Assembly: GCA_013397075.1 (NCBI GenBank)
Contig: VWZS01002401.1
Coordinates: 62,001 to 126,000 of the forward strand
Direction of reading: 5' to 3'
DNA: 64,000 nucleotides
Source: Rhabdornis inornatus
Taxonomy: Eukaryota; Chordata; Aves; Passeriformes; Rhabdornithidae
The position numbers were made by a program, and so were the translations under genes. This document shows positions 27,054 to 39,900 of the stretch, piece after piece (the stretch's first letter is position 1; each line of letters opens with the position of its first letter). The notes under the pieces are model-generated. The model saw nothing but the letters and a program-made list of their open reading frames with translations, was not told the DNA's origin and did no database searches.

Positions 27054-30000
27054 TGTGAACAGAGAAATCACTATTAATACGTGGGCGGATTTATATTTTC
27101 TCAAAAGAAAATGCAAAAGTTGGCATCATAAAGGCATGCAGTTGAAATGGGAAAAAAGTAGGGACCAATATGAGAAAAAGTCCTGATTGTAAATTGCATG
27201 AATTTACAAAAGAATCTCAGAAAGGCAAGCTTAGGGGCATTTTTGTTTGGCAGTTGAAATACTGAAAGAAAAAACTTCTTCAAAAGCAGAAGACAATAAA
27301 GTATTCACTGCAAGATAACCCAGACCCTAAGGGATCTTTTCTTCTGCCAGTTCCATGAGTCAGATAAGATTTTATTACCTGAGGTGCAGTGGTACTAGAG
27401 GCCTTAGAGTGCCTCTGAAAGCCTAAACTAGCATTTAGTGTTCAGAGATCTTGTCCATGTACAGAACAGACACAAAGCAGAGGAATGGGCAATATATTAT
27501 CTGAACCATGACATGACAGGCTTCTGCTCATTGGAGACAACTGCAATATCAGATGACAGGATCAAGGGCGCACGGAAAAGTATTTTATTTATTAAAACTG
27601 AATTTTGATCTTGCTACTGTTATCCAAGTTGCAGGCCAAGTATTCATGAAATATCCTTCTTTACAATTTTAGTAACAAAACTGATTTGTAATTAAGGTAA
27701 GAAAAGAGGTCAAGCATTCACTTTTCTGATAAAAAGCTAAATAGAAATAGGTAGAAGGAAAGCAAGTGAATAAAAATGCAAAACTAAAACTGAAAAGGAT
27801 TCACTGCATGACACTTCACTGACTAGTTGAAGTACAGGAAAAGCTGTCCCAAAAAATAAAACCCTGACAAAAGAAATTCAGAAACCAGGCACAGCAAATT
27901 TCAGTGCTGATACAGTCTCATTCAAGTCATTATTCACACACTATGAGTAACAGAACCATGCATTTTACATTATTTTATTTCACCTTATTTTGCTTACAAC
28001 CACGAAGCAATCTTTATCAAGTGAAGGTTGAAAGACATTATGCCTGAGTGGAAACTGGAATACAAGAAACTCAAATGTTATTTAAAGCTTAACAAATAAA
28101 TATATCAAGTCTAGCAAGTTTCTATATATTGTATGCTGCTTTTATCATGCACTGATTCTAAGATTTAAATGTCTCATATCCTCTTATATTGGAGGCCAGG
28201 AAAGAGGAAGGACAGTGGGAAAGGAAGTTTTGCTTACAAGGAAGCAATACTGAAGAATAAGCAAGAACAAGACGCAGCATATTCCCACACCCTTCTCTAA
28301 TGATACAACTAGACAAATTATATCACTTCAGATTGTTCTCCAGCCCTATGCAGAAAGACAGATGGGATTTATTTGTCATCACCAAAATGTCTTTCCACAG
28401 TTCTATCACCTTTCAAGACCAGTGTAGCCCTGACAGCTTTCAGTATTATTACACTTGTATCTATATAAATGTTTGAATTTGAATGTATATATTTATGCTT
28501 CTGTCAGAAGACCTTAATTTTTAAGAAAGTATTTCGGTAGTATCATAAAAATTTTGCAGGATCATCACATCCCCTTGCATTGTTTAATCCAATAATTTTG
28601 GAATACAAAGTAAATTAGAAAAAATCTGGTTTGCCTTTGTCTTTTACCATGCATTTTTTCCTACTGTAACTATTTAAAGTCTAAATCAAAGCACAGTGAA
28701 ATTAGAATTTGCTCAATAAAAAAACTTTTCTTATTTATCACACTTCAAGTCAACCAGTTTTCATTTGAATACCCTGATGGCCTGGAGTTACACATGCATG
28801 TCAGCTGAACCGTTCAACTCATTTTATGAGATTGCTCATTTTATCAGATTTGTAGTCCAGCCACAGCCCCCCCACCACCACACCAAAAGAGTAAATTAAA
28901 CAAATATCCTTTTCTTACTTATAAGATGAAGGCCAGCTACCAGGTTGAAGATGATGCATTAGTCTTGTCTTCACTGCTAGCTGGAAGAATATTTAATTTA
29001 GGGAGGGCTGGCTTGCAAAGAAATGCAGGAAATTATTGCTTTCCATTACAAATCACAAATACCGTGACTGGGTTTTTTAAGGCTGGAGGATGAGCACTGG
29101 GCAGTTCTAGGGAAAACAAAAACCTGAAGAGAATAACCAGCAACCAGCACTTGATAGGACACCAACAATGAAAATGTCTGCTGCTAAATTGTGCTGCTTT
29201 TTTCTTTCACCTTTAGGTTTTTTCTCCTCTCCCATGGTATCAAAGCCAAGGCTAACAAGGAGAGTAAGCACGTGCAAGTCAGGCATTCCATAGTCAAACT
29301 TGCACTTTCCAGCATCCACATCTCTGAAAGGTCTCCAGATACCTGCTCAAGGCACCACTGCTCCACAAGAGAGAATTAAAAGGGCATCCAAAGAGACATT
29401 AATATGTGGTACTAAAGATAGACACCAGTATTATTGTTGCTCTAAAGATAATTCTGGCCTTCTTCCTGTCTCCAGGTTCCTGATTTCTGTGTTCACTCTC
29501 TCACAAATTCACATTCTTCCCTTCTGAGTATTGCTCTACCTATTCATCTCATCTTCCATTTCACTGATGCTCCTCTAGCATAAACATCTATACTGTTTCT
29601 ATCCTGCACAAAAATTCTTAATTGCCCAAGCTCCAGCAGAAGGGGACTCATCTGGGACTCCCGTTGTCAAGAGATCAAGAGAGCTCAGCTCTTGCCAAAC
29701 TTGCTCTAAAAAGGATTTGTGTGGCCTCCCATCATTATCTTTAGGTCTTGTTTCCCCATTCACACAGACATTCACTGGGAAATGGCCTTTTTCTTGCAGT
29801 CAGGGTTCACTGCCACCTTACCCCACCTGGTAAGCCGAGATCTGACAGAGCTGATGGCACAGCCAGGCCAGAGCCAGGCAGGCTGGAGAAGGGCAGGAGA
29901 GACTAAACATCCTCACCCAGCAGCTGCCAGGAGGATAAGGCACACTGGAGCCTTGAGCCTTGCTCATGCCTTCCTCCAGCATGCTTAGCCTACAGTAACA

Positions 30001-33000
30001 TGTGTACGCTTTTCACGAGATTACCAGGGAGAAAGAGAGAGGATAAGGGAAAAGGTAGAGTCTGTAATCTTTCCTTAGGCCTCCCTTCGCTCCTGATAGA
30101 AGTACTTCAATAATTCATTTTCTGTCATGGGGGAAGGAGGGCAAGGAAGCAGCTGTTTTAGGAAACAGCAAGCACAAGGATGCATTTGAAATGTGACCAT
30201 GACCTACTCTGTGCTTCACATTTTGCAGGAAAATGCTTTTATCTGTTGCAGATTCACAGCTTTTAGCCCTTTCCTGAAAGAAGGGGTCTGTGACCCATCT
30301 TTGAAATTGCTAAGCAGGAACTATTCTTTTCCTTTTAAAACACAGTTGAAAGGGGACATGATGAAACAGCATTGAATAAAATATGAATCCTTGGAGCAGA
30401 ACTAAAGCTATCCATCTATCACATAGTGCCCTACCCATGAAGCCATGTTTTACTCTATCCTCTTACTGGTCTAGTGAATCCTGAGTTCGTTGCTACACAA
30501 CAATCTAAATTCAACAGGATGGCTGACTGAGTGATGAGCGCTCCCCATGTATATACCCCGGTGACCATGGACACCCAGACTTGGCAAGAGAATGGGGCAT
30601 ATGGGTCTCAACTTTGTAAGACAGGAAAGAAAGGTGAACATAATTTTTTTTTCTAATTACAGGCTATGACATATAAAGGAAATGGTAGGGTGAAACTATC
30701 TTCCTTCTAAAGGAAAATGACACATCATACTGCATTTTGTTCAGTCTTTCCAGTTCACAAGGCACTTCACTAGCTGGAATCTCTTTTGAGATTTAATTAC
30801 AGGATTATCTAATTAGTGGATCTAGAAAGTGAAGCCCATGAAACTCAAGAATTCAGTGTTACTTTAGCTTGGTATCTAGACAAGGATGAGTAAGTCGGAT
30901 CTCTGGATGAAGAGGGAAAAGAAAACTACTGAGGGATAATCAGTCACAGCTACTCTCCAAAAGCCAACAGCAGTCAAAGGGCCAGCATCCAGATCCTGAC
31001 ACATAGAACAAAAAGCATAAGTTCATGGCATATTTAAGCTCACCAATAAAAAAAATCCAACCAACCAAAAAAAACCCCTCCCTGAAATAAGGAAACGATA
31101 TAATAAAAATGTAATGAGCAGTACAATTTTTTGGGTTTCTTATTAAATAAGTGTGGTCCACCAAAGCAAGTGTGGGTTCACTAGTGAATATAATTAAGTA
31201 AATTCTTGGCTCAAAATTACACTGGGAACAATACTTATTAGGTGCTGTCCACTACTGTAGATGGTTATGAAGTATCTTAATAGAGGAAAAAGCTATTAAA
31301 TATTTCATCTCAATAATACCTACCTGCTGTCTCATGGTCTACAGAAAGACAGGAGAATTTTCCATAATAAATTTATTGCTCTGAAGAAAGAACTGCTACA
31401 GATTTTTGACTGATTTTTTTCCTACTTGTCTTTTTTGCCATTTCACTCCATACGCTCTGGAAGCATTTGATGCCAGAAAGGAAAAATATATTATTTACTG
31501 AACCAAACTAAAGGTTCATGTAATTTTATGTCCTGTTCTTTATGGTAGACAATATGAGTTACCTGAAACAGAAGAGGATAGAAGAGGTACAAGCAATTCT
31601 GACTAAAAATTCAGAATATCAGGGTCGATAAGAAAATACTGGCTTAAGATCAGGATTAATACCTCCTGAAATATAATGATTTATAATAATTTAAATATTC
31701 TATCCCATTAATATTTGTCAGGTTTTGCAATTTTAGCTCTGGTAATTGGATAATACTGAACCATTTCAATTCATATATTTCTAAACAATATTTCACTCCT
31801 ATACTGCTTTATACCAGTTCACTAACACAAGTTAAACCAATTGAGAAACAGTCTGCTCTCCATCTGCTACCAAAAACTGTGATCTAATGCATTAATTAAA
31901 TCTCCAGCTTTGACAAGTTTTTTAAAATAGTGCTAGAGAACTATTAACACCATTTTTTCCAGTTAAATTTATTTTGGCTCACGGTCTGGTCTAATATTCC
32001 AAACTGCCGTTAACTGCGGTCTGTATTTGAAGAGCAAGACATTCATTAGTTTTCTGTTTTACAGCTTTCTGTCTACTTTGGCTTAGATTTCTAAAGTCAG
32101 ATGCAAGTCCTTTATACTGCCTCCATTCTTCTTGATTGCTCTGCTCAGATAAATTTCTGTATGAGCACCACCCCCTTACATTTCCTAAACCAGAAATGAA
32201 GCATGGATTTGCAACACAAGCAGTAGGTCTTCATACTGGTTGGCCCGACACAAGCAGATACACAAAGGGTTTCTGGATCCTGTCCAATAGTACTTATTGT
32301 GTGGGAGAACGAATTTCTTTCCACACTTAATTCCATTTTTCTTGAATTGTGAATAATCAATGGCCTTGATTAGTTATTTTGTAAAATAGGTTTTGATGGG
32401 ATACGTAGGTGGATGGATTTTACTGGTTCTGCATCTGAGCTCTTCGGCAGAAACAGCTCATCAGTTTAACCTATACTTCTCAGCAGAAAGAGCAGGATGA
32501 AATGTCATGAGGCTGTACTGGATTGTATGTGAGGTTTCTGACCTAATTCACTTTCATTCTTCCTTCTTCTCCTCTCTCCCTCCAGTAAACTGAATACCAG
32601 ACTTACATAACTCTGTTGAAAATTAAAAATGCCTCTTCTAAGAAGCACTATGAAAAATCATTGCATTACAAGCTTTACAAAGAGATGCTAAAAACCATCT
32701 TTCATTAAAAGTGCATTAGGTGCTAAATGAATCTACAAAGCCATACTCAGAGACACATATATTGCACGTATGGGGAATGAGATTATATAAAGTTTGTGTC
32801 TGGCAATCTGCTACTTAAATGGAACATTAATGTAAAGAAAGTATCTGCTTCTATCAGCAAGGCTACTGTCATAAACTGTACAGAGTAATCTCTCACTGTT
32901 AATAGCATTTCACAGAAATCACCACAGACAGCACAGAAAATATATCCACTGTAGCAATATCCAGCAATATCCAAAGGATAGTCCTTTCTCTTCAACTAAT

Positions 33001-34148
33001 TTAGTGCAAAACTAGACAGGGAATTATTTAAAAGGTCAGCACTTGAATTTTATTCTAGATCTCAAATCCTAAAAATATGAGGGTAGGATACTAATCTGAT
33101 CCATATTTTCCATTTTATCTACAAAAAATTGAGAACTCACCAACACTTAAATCTGGTACTAAGTATATATGGAAGGAAGAAATGTTCTCAGGCATGGAGT
33201 GGGGTTTCCCCCCCTTACATTAATGATATGGAAATTAAGTTATACTTAATGGATTAAGATGTGCAAATTAAATGGAAGTTTTTAAGCCAAATCTTTAACT
33301 GGGGTAACTCAGACGTAGCTCAGACTCAAATAACACCAAATTTGCAATATGAACTACCAAGGAGTAAAAACAATCACAGTAAGAAGGAAGAAATTACTTA
33401 GGTATGACATTTCCCTGACTAAATAAAATATCAGGTTTCAGTTATTTTAGAAAGAGCAAGGCTTCAAGTAGCAGTTAGCAAGAAACTTCTGAAAATGCTG
33501 GTATTTGCTATTCTCCTCTTGTTTGAAAAAGCCTTTTTGTCTCGATGTTTTGCTTCCTCTTCTATCACTTCAAACCCCAACCTGAAAAATATGTGCTATC
33601 TATAGAGTTTCATTTAGACTTCATTAAGGAATGCTGGATAAAGGCTTTTCTGACTACCCTTGGAACTCCTTTCTATATTCCTATCTCCATATTTTAGTAC
33701 AAGTCTGTGAACAGTTCCTACTCAAAAACTCGTGTTACCTGTACCACTGACATTCTCCTTCATTTCTCAAGACAGCAGCTAACAATATACTCTGAGTCTA
33801 TTTCAACCCAATGAAAGAGAGTATAGGAAATCTCCATAAAGTCGTCTGAATATTTATTTAGCAGCAGGAAAATACACATCAAAAAGCTTAACCACATTAT
33901 AAAACTTGGACTTATCAAACCTTTCAGTAGGACAGTATCCCACTGGAAACAACAAGACAAGTTGTTCTCAATCTTCCCTTGTGAACTCCTTCTTTGCATA
34001 GAAAAAATAAAAACCATTTTTCATTAGATTGAGATGGATCCTTGGAATTCAAAATGAATCTAAGTCCTAGAGGAAATTAACATTTGTTTCTTAAAAGTAG
34101 CAAGAACCTGGGGGGGGCCATCAGGGACAGGGAGCTCCTCAAAGGCAC

Positions 34149-34156
34149 TGACGTCA
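34149..34156. promoter_or_regulatory. Perfect CRE palindrome TGACGTCA
   Basis: A full cAMP-response element core in a small GC-richer patch (34110-34200), itself in AT-rich desert. CpG-containing motifs are depleted in vertebrate intergenic DNA, so its survival is mildly notable. No promoter or exon is apparent beside it. Confidence 0.3.
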
Positions 34157-37100
34157 GGCCTGCCCCCTCTGGTAGCTTTTCCCTCTCCTAGAGGTTTCGC
34201 CACTTCTGCATGCTAAATTACAAATCCATTTTTAGGTAAGTATAAGATGCAAGGATTGGGTGACAGAATTTGTACTCTTTTTCTGCCTCGTGAGCTCATC
34301 TAGCCCTCTGGGTATGCAAAGTTGGGAATTATGTAGGTTAGCACTGCCGCAACAGAAATCCCCTTGAGAATCTACCCTCAATACCTCAGTCTTGTGTTGC
34401 CTGAAGAAGGGCAAGGGTCAGGTTATTCTACAGGACAAAGCATAAGAAAAACAATGTCTTTTTTTTTGCCACATAAATCACCACTGCCTGAGTCAAGAAG
34501 CAAATTGTACTCTCTAATTGCAGCTTGTCAGACACAAGTATGCTTCCCAGGTCAGTATAACGAGGAGTGGTAGTGACCAACTGATCTCACATCTAAAAAC
34601 ATGACTTACTGTCTCCTTTATCTGACTTTGAGAAGACTGAAAAGCTTGTGTCTTATTAATATGACACACTTTTTTAGAAGGACATGTTTTTCCAGAATAT
34701 TTCTAGATTAGATTTCAAGACAACCATAAATTTACATTAGAAAATACCTTGAACAACAGCTGAGGTTTGTTTGTACAAAATGCTTTTCAGAAATGCTTAT
34801 CAGATTATGCAGCAAATTTTTCAAGGCCAAAATCAAATCTAATAAAAAACAATTCATTGGAACTTCCTGGAGGAAAAGATATGCAGCTGGTCCATTTACA
34901 TGACATCTTTACTCTTTCTAGGAATTTCAGAAGTATGGAAGTAATGTAGAGATGCTCACACTTCAAAGTCATTGTGCTTGAAAAAGCCATTTATAATAAA
35001 ATTTTAATAAGGACATTGATTACTTAGGAACACAAATTCCCATTTTGAAAGTGAGGTAGGCACTGACAAGTTCCTACTGTTCTAAAAATGTGACTCAATA
35101 CCATAATTCCCTAATTCTCATGCACATATCCAGCGTGAATTAAGCTTTTTATCTTTAAATGTACAGAATTATTGCAAACAGCAACTACTTTTTTTTCCAC
35201 TAATATTCAAACAAATAAAGTGACTATGTATACCATCTCCAGAATCTATTTTTTATGTTGGAATCTGAAATTATTCCACCTTGAAGTATGTTACGGGCAT
35301 TTTTTGTCGATCTGCCAATTTGAGCAAGATGGCTTCCATAGCTGTGTACAGTTTGTAGTAGACTTCTCAAGAACACAAAAACCAATCTAGAAAATACAAC
35401 TGCTTAGATTGGAAATGTTTATGTTAAGAAATATTTTAGGCAAATATTTTAAATAGTTATTTTCACCAGAAAGGATTACCAGAAAAGAGAGAAGGTGGCA
35501 ATATATGTGTTTACACCTCTTGCTAGCTATGAAACAGAAAGAAAACTCTGGTTTCGTTTTACAGACCCATTCTAGATAGTCTGCCAAAATCTTAGCACAA
35601 AAGCCCCATTCCCCTACCGCCAGTGAAGGGGGCTGCAAGGGAAACCATGCACCCAAACCCGTATTTCCTTCCCTTGCTCTCCTGGGTTATAAACTGCACA
35701 GTTTGCAGTTCCTGCAGCCTCAATATGGAGCTGCTGGTTGGGGACTTGCCTTTCAATTTTGCTTTTTCCTTGCATCCAGAAATACCTTCAGTGCCTTCAT
35801 GTGTCAAAAGGATTTTCCATCAAATAAGTATTTTTTTAAAAATTACTCAGACATTTTCTAACATTTAGCAATCTGCTGAGTTTGGAGATGATTATTTATT
35901 TGAGCACAGATTTTCCTTTCTCTTAATTTTTGCACAGTGCTTTGCACAATAGAAGCCTAATTATATTAATGGTCCTCTGCCTCTAAAGTCTGTAACTCAT
36001 TTCAGGGACTTGGGCATCTCCATCTGTGCCAAGTCTCGAAGAACTTATTATTCTAACAGAAAATAAAAACTAATATCCTAAAGCACAACATTTAAGGATC
36101 TGGCAGATCTCTAAGGATCTTCTTGAGACAGTGACAGAAATACATTGGCTCACAGAAACTAATCTGGTTCTATGAATTCTCATTTGTTTCCAGACAGTAT
36201 CTGATACCTGATATCTGATATCTAGAAGAAGTGCACTCATCTAACCTACACATACATTTATCACACATACACTGATAGTGATAAACTAACACCAGCATTC
36301 TGGTGTAGTTATATTTAGTAATATAGTCATTAGTGACCTGAATTTGGAAGATGGGAATTTAGGATAGTGTTTGCAAACTCAACAGAGTCACTCAAAACAC
36401 TAAGTTACTCAAGGGGAAAAAACCCCCACTGTATGGGAATTTACACTTCTAAATAAATATTGTTGAAGAATACTCCTCACAGCAATTGTGGGGAAAAAAA
36501 ATAAATGGTTGTCAATAGTGTATTTTAAATCAATGAGCTGTTGCAGTATTGGAATTTGATGATGTTTGTGCCCTTTCTGACAACTAAGCGCTTGCCTGTG
36601 CTTGCTTTCCCTGATGAGAGTCTGTAATCTTTGCTGTTGCAGTATTTCAGGCTGCTTATGAAAAAGCCTGAGGAAGACTGGACATACTTCTTTGAAATAC
36701 ACAGCAGGATTTCTCAAAAATGAACCAACAAAAGCTAGAGAGAACTCTCCTACAAAACCAAAAGCAAGAGAAAACTCTGTGCATTACAAGGGTAAATGTA
36801 TCATGACATCTGGGAAATGCTCAGATAAGATTAAAATGGAGGGCGAAAAAATTATGAAATACAGGCAGTCCCTACACACATGGTTCCCTCAACAAGTATT
36901 TGTCCTTGATTGTTTTATTCCCCCCCAATGCATATTACATTAGCTTACACAGTGGCAGGACAACTTGCCATGGTTCTTTGCCATGGTCTCCATTATGAGA
37001 TACAGGCATTACATCAACTTATTTACAGAAAATCACTTGGTGAAAGTGCACATCAAAGTTTTTCTGTCTCAGATGAAAAGCCGAAGGTTGGAGTAACAGA

Positions 37101-37639
37101 AATTGATGATGGTCTCAGACTGGTAATTTCATGGCAAGGAGAGAAACGGGAAGTCTTCTGTAGCAACATGCTACCAGAAAATTAAAAAATTCTTTCCCAC
37201 AAGGTTTTGCTGGTATTTTGTTATTGGTGACATTTCTGTGAATATCCTTTGCGCAAAAGATGGAGCATGGCACTACAAAGCCTGTAATGAAAAGCAATCC
37301 CAATTAAAGCAGATTTCATTTATAGGTAACATAGGTAAAAATGAAGCAGAAACCTAAACCTCTCCTTTACTATATATGGAACTTTCATGCCAAGGATAGT
37401 GCTCTAGAATTTTTTCCCTCTTTCTGCTTTTAACACACATGTAAAAGATTTCTGCCAGCATGTAGCAAGCACTATAACCTTTGAAAAGAGATGATAAAAC
37501 AAACTTTCAGTGACAGCAGACAGCTCGAATCAATGATGCAGGCCTGCTTTTCTGGCCAAAAAGTATCTGAAAAGGAAGATTTCATATGTTTTACTTATTT
37601 TTATATTTACTTAAACAAAAGAAACTTGATGTTTCAAGC

Positions 37640-37842
37640 ATTGTGAGCCTCATCCCAGGGCTGGATGCAGCATTTCAGGTGGGTGTCACAAGAGCTGGGC
37701 AGATGAGAATCCCCTCCCTCACCCTGCTGCCCACACTGCTTTGGATGCAGCCCAGGACACGGCTGGCTTTTGGGGCTGCAAGGGCAGATGGGTGGTCATC
37801 AGCCTCTCATCCACCAGCAGCCCCAAGTCCCTCTCAGAACAA
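37640..37842 (-). mobile_element. CR1 internal fragment
   Basis: On the minus strand, frames resemble the CR1 ORF2 C-terminal region (a block beginning LGLLVDERL). The plus strand shows the familiar reverse-complement text CACCAGCAGCCCCAAGTCCC. Both ends are truncated. It is diverged from the 15.7-kb copy, suggesting an older insertion or another CR1 subfamily. Confidence 0.75.
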
Positions 37843-38053
37843 CTGTTTATTATAACACTAAGCACAAATCTATCTCACCACATAGCCAAGGCACTGGCAT
37901 TCCCTAGTGCAAGCATAAACAACCAAGGCCACCAGCAGCACTGCCTTCAGCTCTCCTGGAAACAACATCTGCTCCATAAATGGTGGTCAGTGTTCACTCT
38001 TCAGGTAGGACCATCTCCCTTCTCATCTGAGAAATGTGACAAGATTAGAGCGT

Positions 38054-38086
38054 TTCTATTAGAATTAGAACTAGAATTAGAGTTAT
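38054..38086. repeat. Short AGAATT-type hexamer repeat
   Basis: Imperfect repeats of TTAGAA/TTAGAG over about 33 bp. Confidence 0.7.
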
Positions 38087-38194
38087 TAATCATCCTTGAG
38101 CCACCTCAGGCCTTTAAAATATTTTAAACCAAAAAGGAGTGTTTAGTTTTACCCTTCAAAGGGTATTTAATTAAGAAAAAAAATTCCAGAAACC

Positions 38195-38300
38195 ATTGTG
38201 AAGCTGCACGGGCTGCCCAGGGAAGCAGTAGAGTCACCAAACCTGGAGGTATTTATCAGGCTAATGGCTGGACTGGATGCTTTCAGAGCACTTTCTAAGC
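38195..38300 (+). mobile_element. CR1 3'-region fragment
   Basis: The string GGGCTGCCCAGGGAAGCAGT followed by GAGTCACCAAACCTGGAGGT matches the CR1 region just after the ORF2 C-terminus, in plus orientation. It lies opposite in orientation to the fragment at 37.6 kb, so the two come from separate insertions. Confidence 0.75.
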
Positions 38301-38372
38301 TGAAGGACTCCGCGGCAGTGACAGCCCGAGCCGCACGTGTCCCATAGGAACACCCCCCTCCATGCTGGCCCA

Positions 38373-38592
38373 CGGACCGTGTCCCACGGGCACTCCGCCC
38401 TCACGGTGTCCCCAGCAGGACCGTGTCCCACGGGCACTCCTCCCTCACGGTGTCCCCAGCAGGACCGTGTCCCACGGGTACTCCTCCCTCACGGTGTCCC
38501 AGGCAGGACCGTGTCCCACGGGCGCTCCGCCCTCACGGTGTCCCAGGCAGGACCGTGTCCCACGGGCACTCCGCCCTCACGGTGTCCCACGG
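38373..38592. repeat. 44-bp GC-rich minisatellite, 5 units
   Basis: Units start at 38373, 38417, 38461, 38505 and 38549, exactly 44 bp apart. Each carries GGACCGTGTCCCACGGG and then CCCTCACGGTGTCCC. Units differ at a few bases (CCCAGC versus CAGGC at the junction; GGGCAC, GGGTAC or GGGCGC). Because 44 is not a multiple of three and the unit lacks stops in these phases, all three plus-strand frames stay open, giving frames of 141, 158 and 76 codons. I take these as repeat by-products, not genes. Confidence 0.95.
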
Positions 38593-38653
38593 ACGGGGCA
38601 GCGCTCCCACCGCCTCAGCGCGAGGCCTTTCCTCACCACGGAGCGCGGGCTGA

Positions 38654-38670
38654 CAGCGCCCCCTGCCGGC
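38654..38670 (-). promoter_or_regulatory. Strong CTCF-like motif (minus orientation)
   Basis: The minus strand reads GCCGGCAGGGGGCGCTG, close to the canonical CTCF core with CAGGGGGCGC. It sits 60 bp after the minisatellite and 70 bp before an ERVL-type LTR, in a CpG-rich patch. This is the best-looking CTCF motif in the window; occupancy cannot be judged from sequence alone. Confidence 0.55.
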
Positions 38671-38739
38671 TCGCCGCTCACCGCGGCTCACCCACCGTCA
38701 AACTCACCGAGGGGCTTACGGTGTTTTCGCTTTATATAT

Positions 38740-39310
38740 TGTGCTGCTTTCGGCTGGGATAGACTTAATTTTCTTCCTAGTAGCTGTAGAGGGATGTGTT
38801 CTGGATTCAGTATGAGGGTAATGCTAATAGCACACTGATGTTGTGATTGTTGCTGAGTAGGGCTTAATGTAAGCAAAGGACTTCCAGCGTCTCCTCTCTT
38901 CAGCAGCAGCCAGGAGGGAGCATGGCCAGGACAGATGACCCGAACTAGCCAAGGGGATATTTCACACCATGGCCACTGTGTAAAATGGGGAGTTACCTGA
39001 GACTGGGGCTGATTGTGCTTTGGGGATGAGTTTGGCATCGATCAGCAGGTGGTGAGCAATGCTATTGTGCATCGCTTGTCTTTCTTGGGTTTTATCTCTT
39101 TCTCTTCCCTATCCCCCTTTAATCAATATTTTTACTATTATTATTATTATTATTACATTATACATTGTATTTTATTTTGTTTCAGTTATTAAAGTGAACC
39201 CACTGGTTTCGCTTCTTTTTTCCTAATTCTGCTTATCCAAACGGGTTTGTGGGGAGAAGTGAGTGAGAGCTCTGTGGTACTTTGTTGGCAGCTGGAGTTA
39301 AACCATGACA
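38740..39310 (+). mobile_element. Solo ERVL-type LTR
   Basis: The element begins TGTGCTGCTTTCGGCTGGG and ends GTTAAACCATGACA, with TG...CA termini. The 5' part (ATAGACTTAATTTTCTTCCT) and the 3' part (a TTA microsatellite at 39133-39155, ATTAAA at 39187-39192, then a G-rich U5) follow the widespread avian ERVL LTR pattern. The flanks TATAT and TCTAT may be a 5-bp target-site duplication with one mismatch. No internal coding region is present. The expected TATA region is degraded (GTGTAAAATGGGG). Confidence 0.85.
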
Positions 39311-39695
39311 TCTATGCACAGTTTCCTGTGACTGTGCCCACTCTGTGTTTTCCAGTGGCTCCCAGAGCAGTGTGTCCATCACCACAAGCATGACCACAGG
39401 TGCCTGTGCCAGCCATGACAGTGTTCACCCGGCTGCAGGAGAGCTGGGTCAGCACCATGCTCATGCACACTCCTGCAAACGGTGTTTCCTCTCTCCAGTG
39501 TTTTACTTGTGAGGAGAGGAGTTTAAGTAACATCTGTTCTGTCTGTATGGCTATGGCCAGGGTGCCTGCTGGGGATCCTTGGCAGCTGGGCCAGCCCTAC
39601 CACCCCAGCCAGGAGCAGGGCACTGGGGCAGCCCCAGCCTTGGGCATCGGGCACCTCCGTGGGGATGGGGATGGGCTGAGGCCAGCCTGGGACAC
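39311..39695. other. GC-richer unique sequence between two repeats
   Basis: About 385 bp of moderately GC-rich sequence with no recognised repeat or exon. It includes GGGGATGGGGATGGG near 39660. It may be an older degraded repeat. Confidence 0.4.
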
Positions 39696-39900
39696 AGAAT
39701 CATAGAATACCTTGGGTTGGATGGGACCTTAAAACTCATCTCATTCCAATGCCCTGCCATGGGCAGGGACATCTTCCACTAGACCAGGTTGCTCCAAGCC
39801 TCATTCAACCTCTCCTTGAGCACTTCCAGGGATGGAGCATCCACAACTCCTCCGGACAACCTGTGCCAGCGTTTCATCACCCTCATCGTAAAAAAATGCA
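39696..39900 (-). mobile_element. CR1 3' end fragment
   Basis: The plus strand reads AGAATCATAGAATACCTTGG and then the familiar CCATGGGCAGGGACATCTTC and CTAGACCAGGTTGCTCCAAG, which is the reverse complement of the CR1 3' region. About 205 bp remain, truncated at the 5' side near ATCGTAAAAAAATGCA. It is well preserved relative to the other short copies, suggesting younger age. Confidence 0.93.

Larger units (their letters stand above)
20980..37639. other. Gene desert, no gene recognised
   Basis: Long AT-rich unique DNA. No exon with convincing frame and splice sites, and no identifiable transposon, was found. Small structures seen: a two-copy duplication of about 28 bp at 26738-26795 (GTTTATCTTCT...ACCAACC), a purine tract near 27.0 kb, an N at 25612 in an A-rich stretch, and a short ATCTGAT repeat near 36197-36223. 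Open frames stay at or below 116 codons. Confidence 0.55.
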
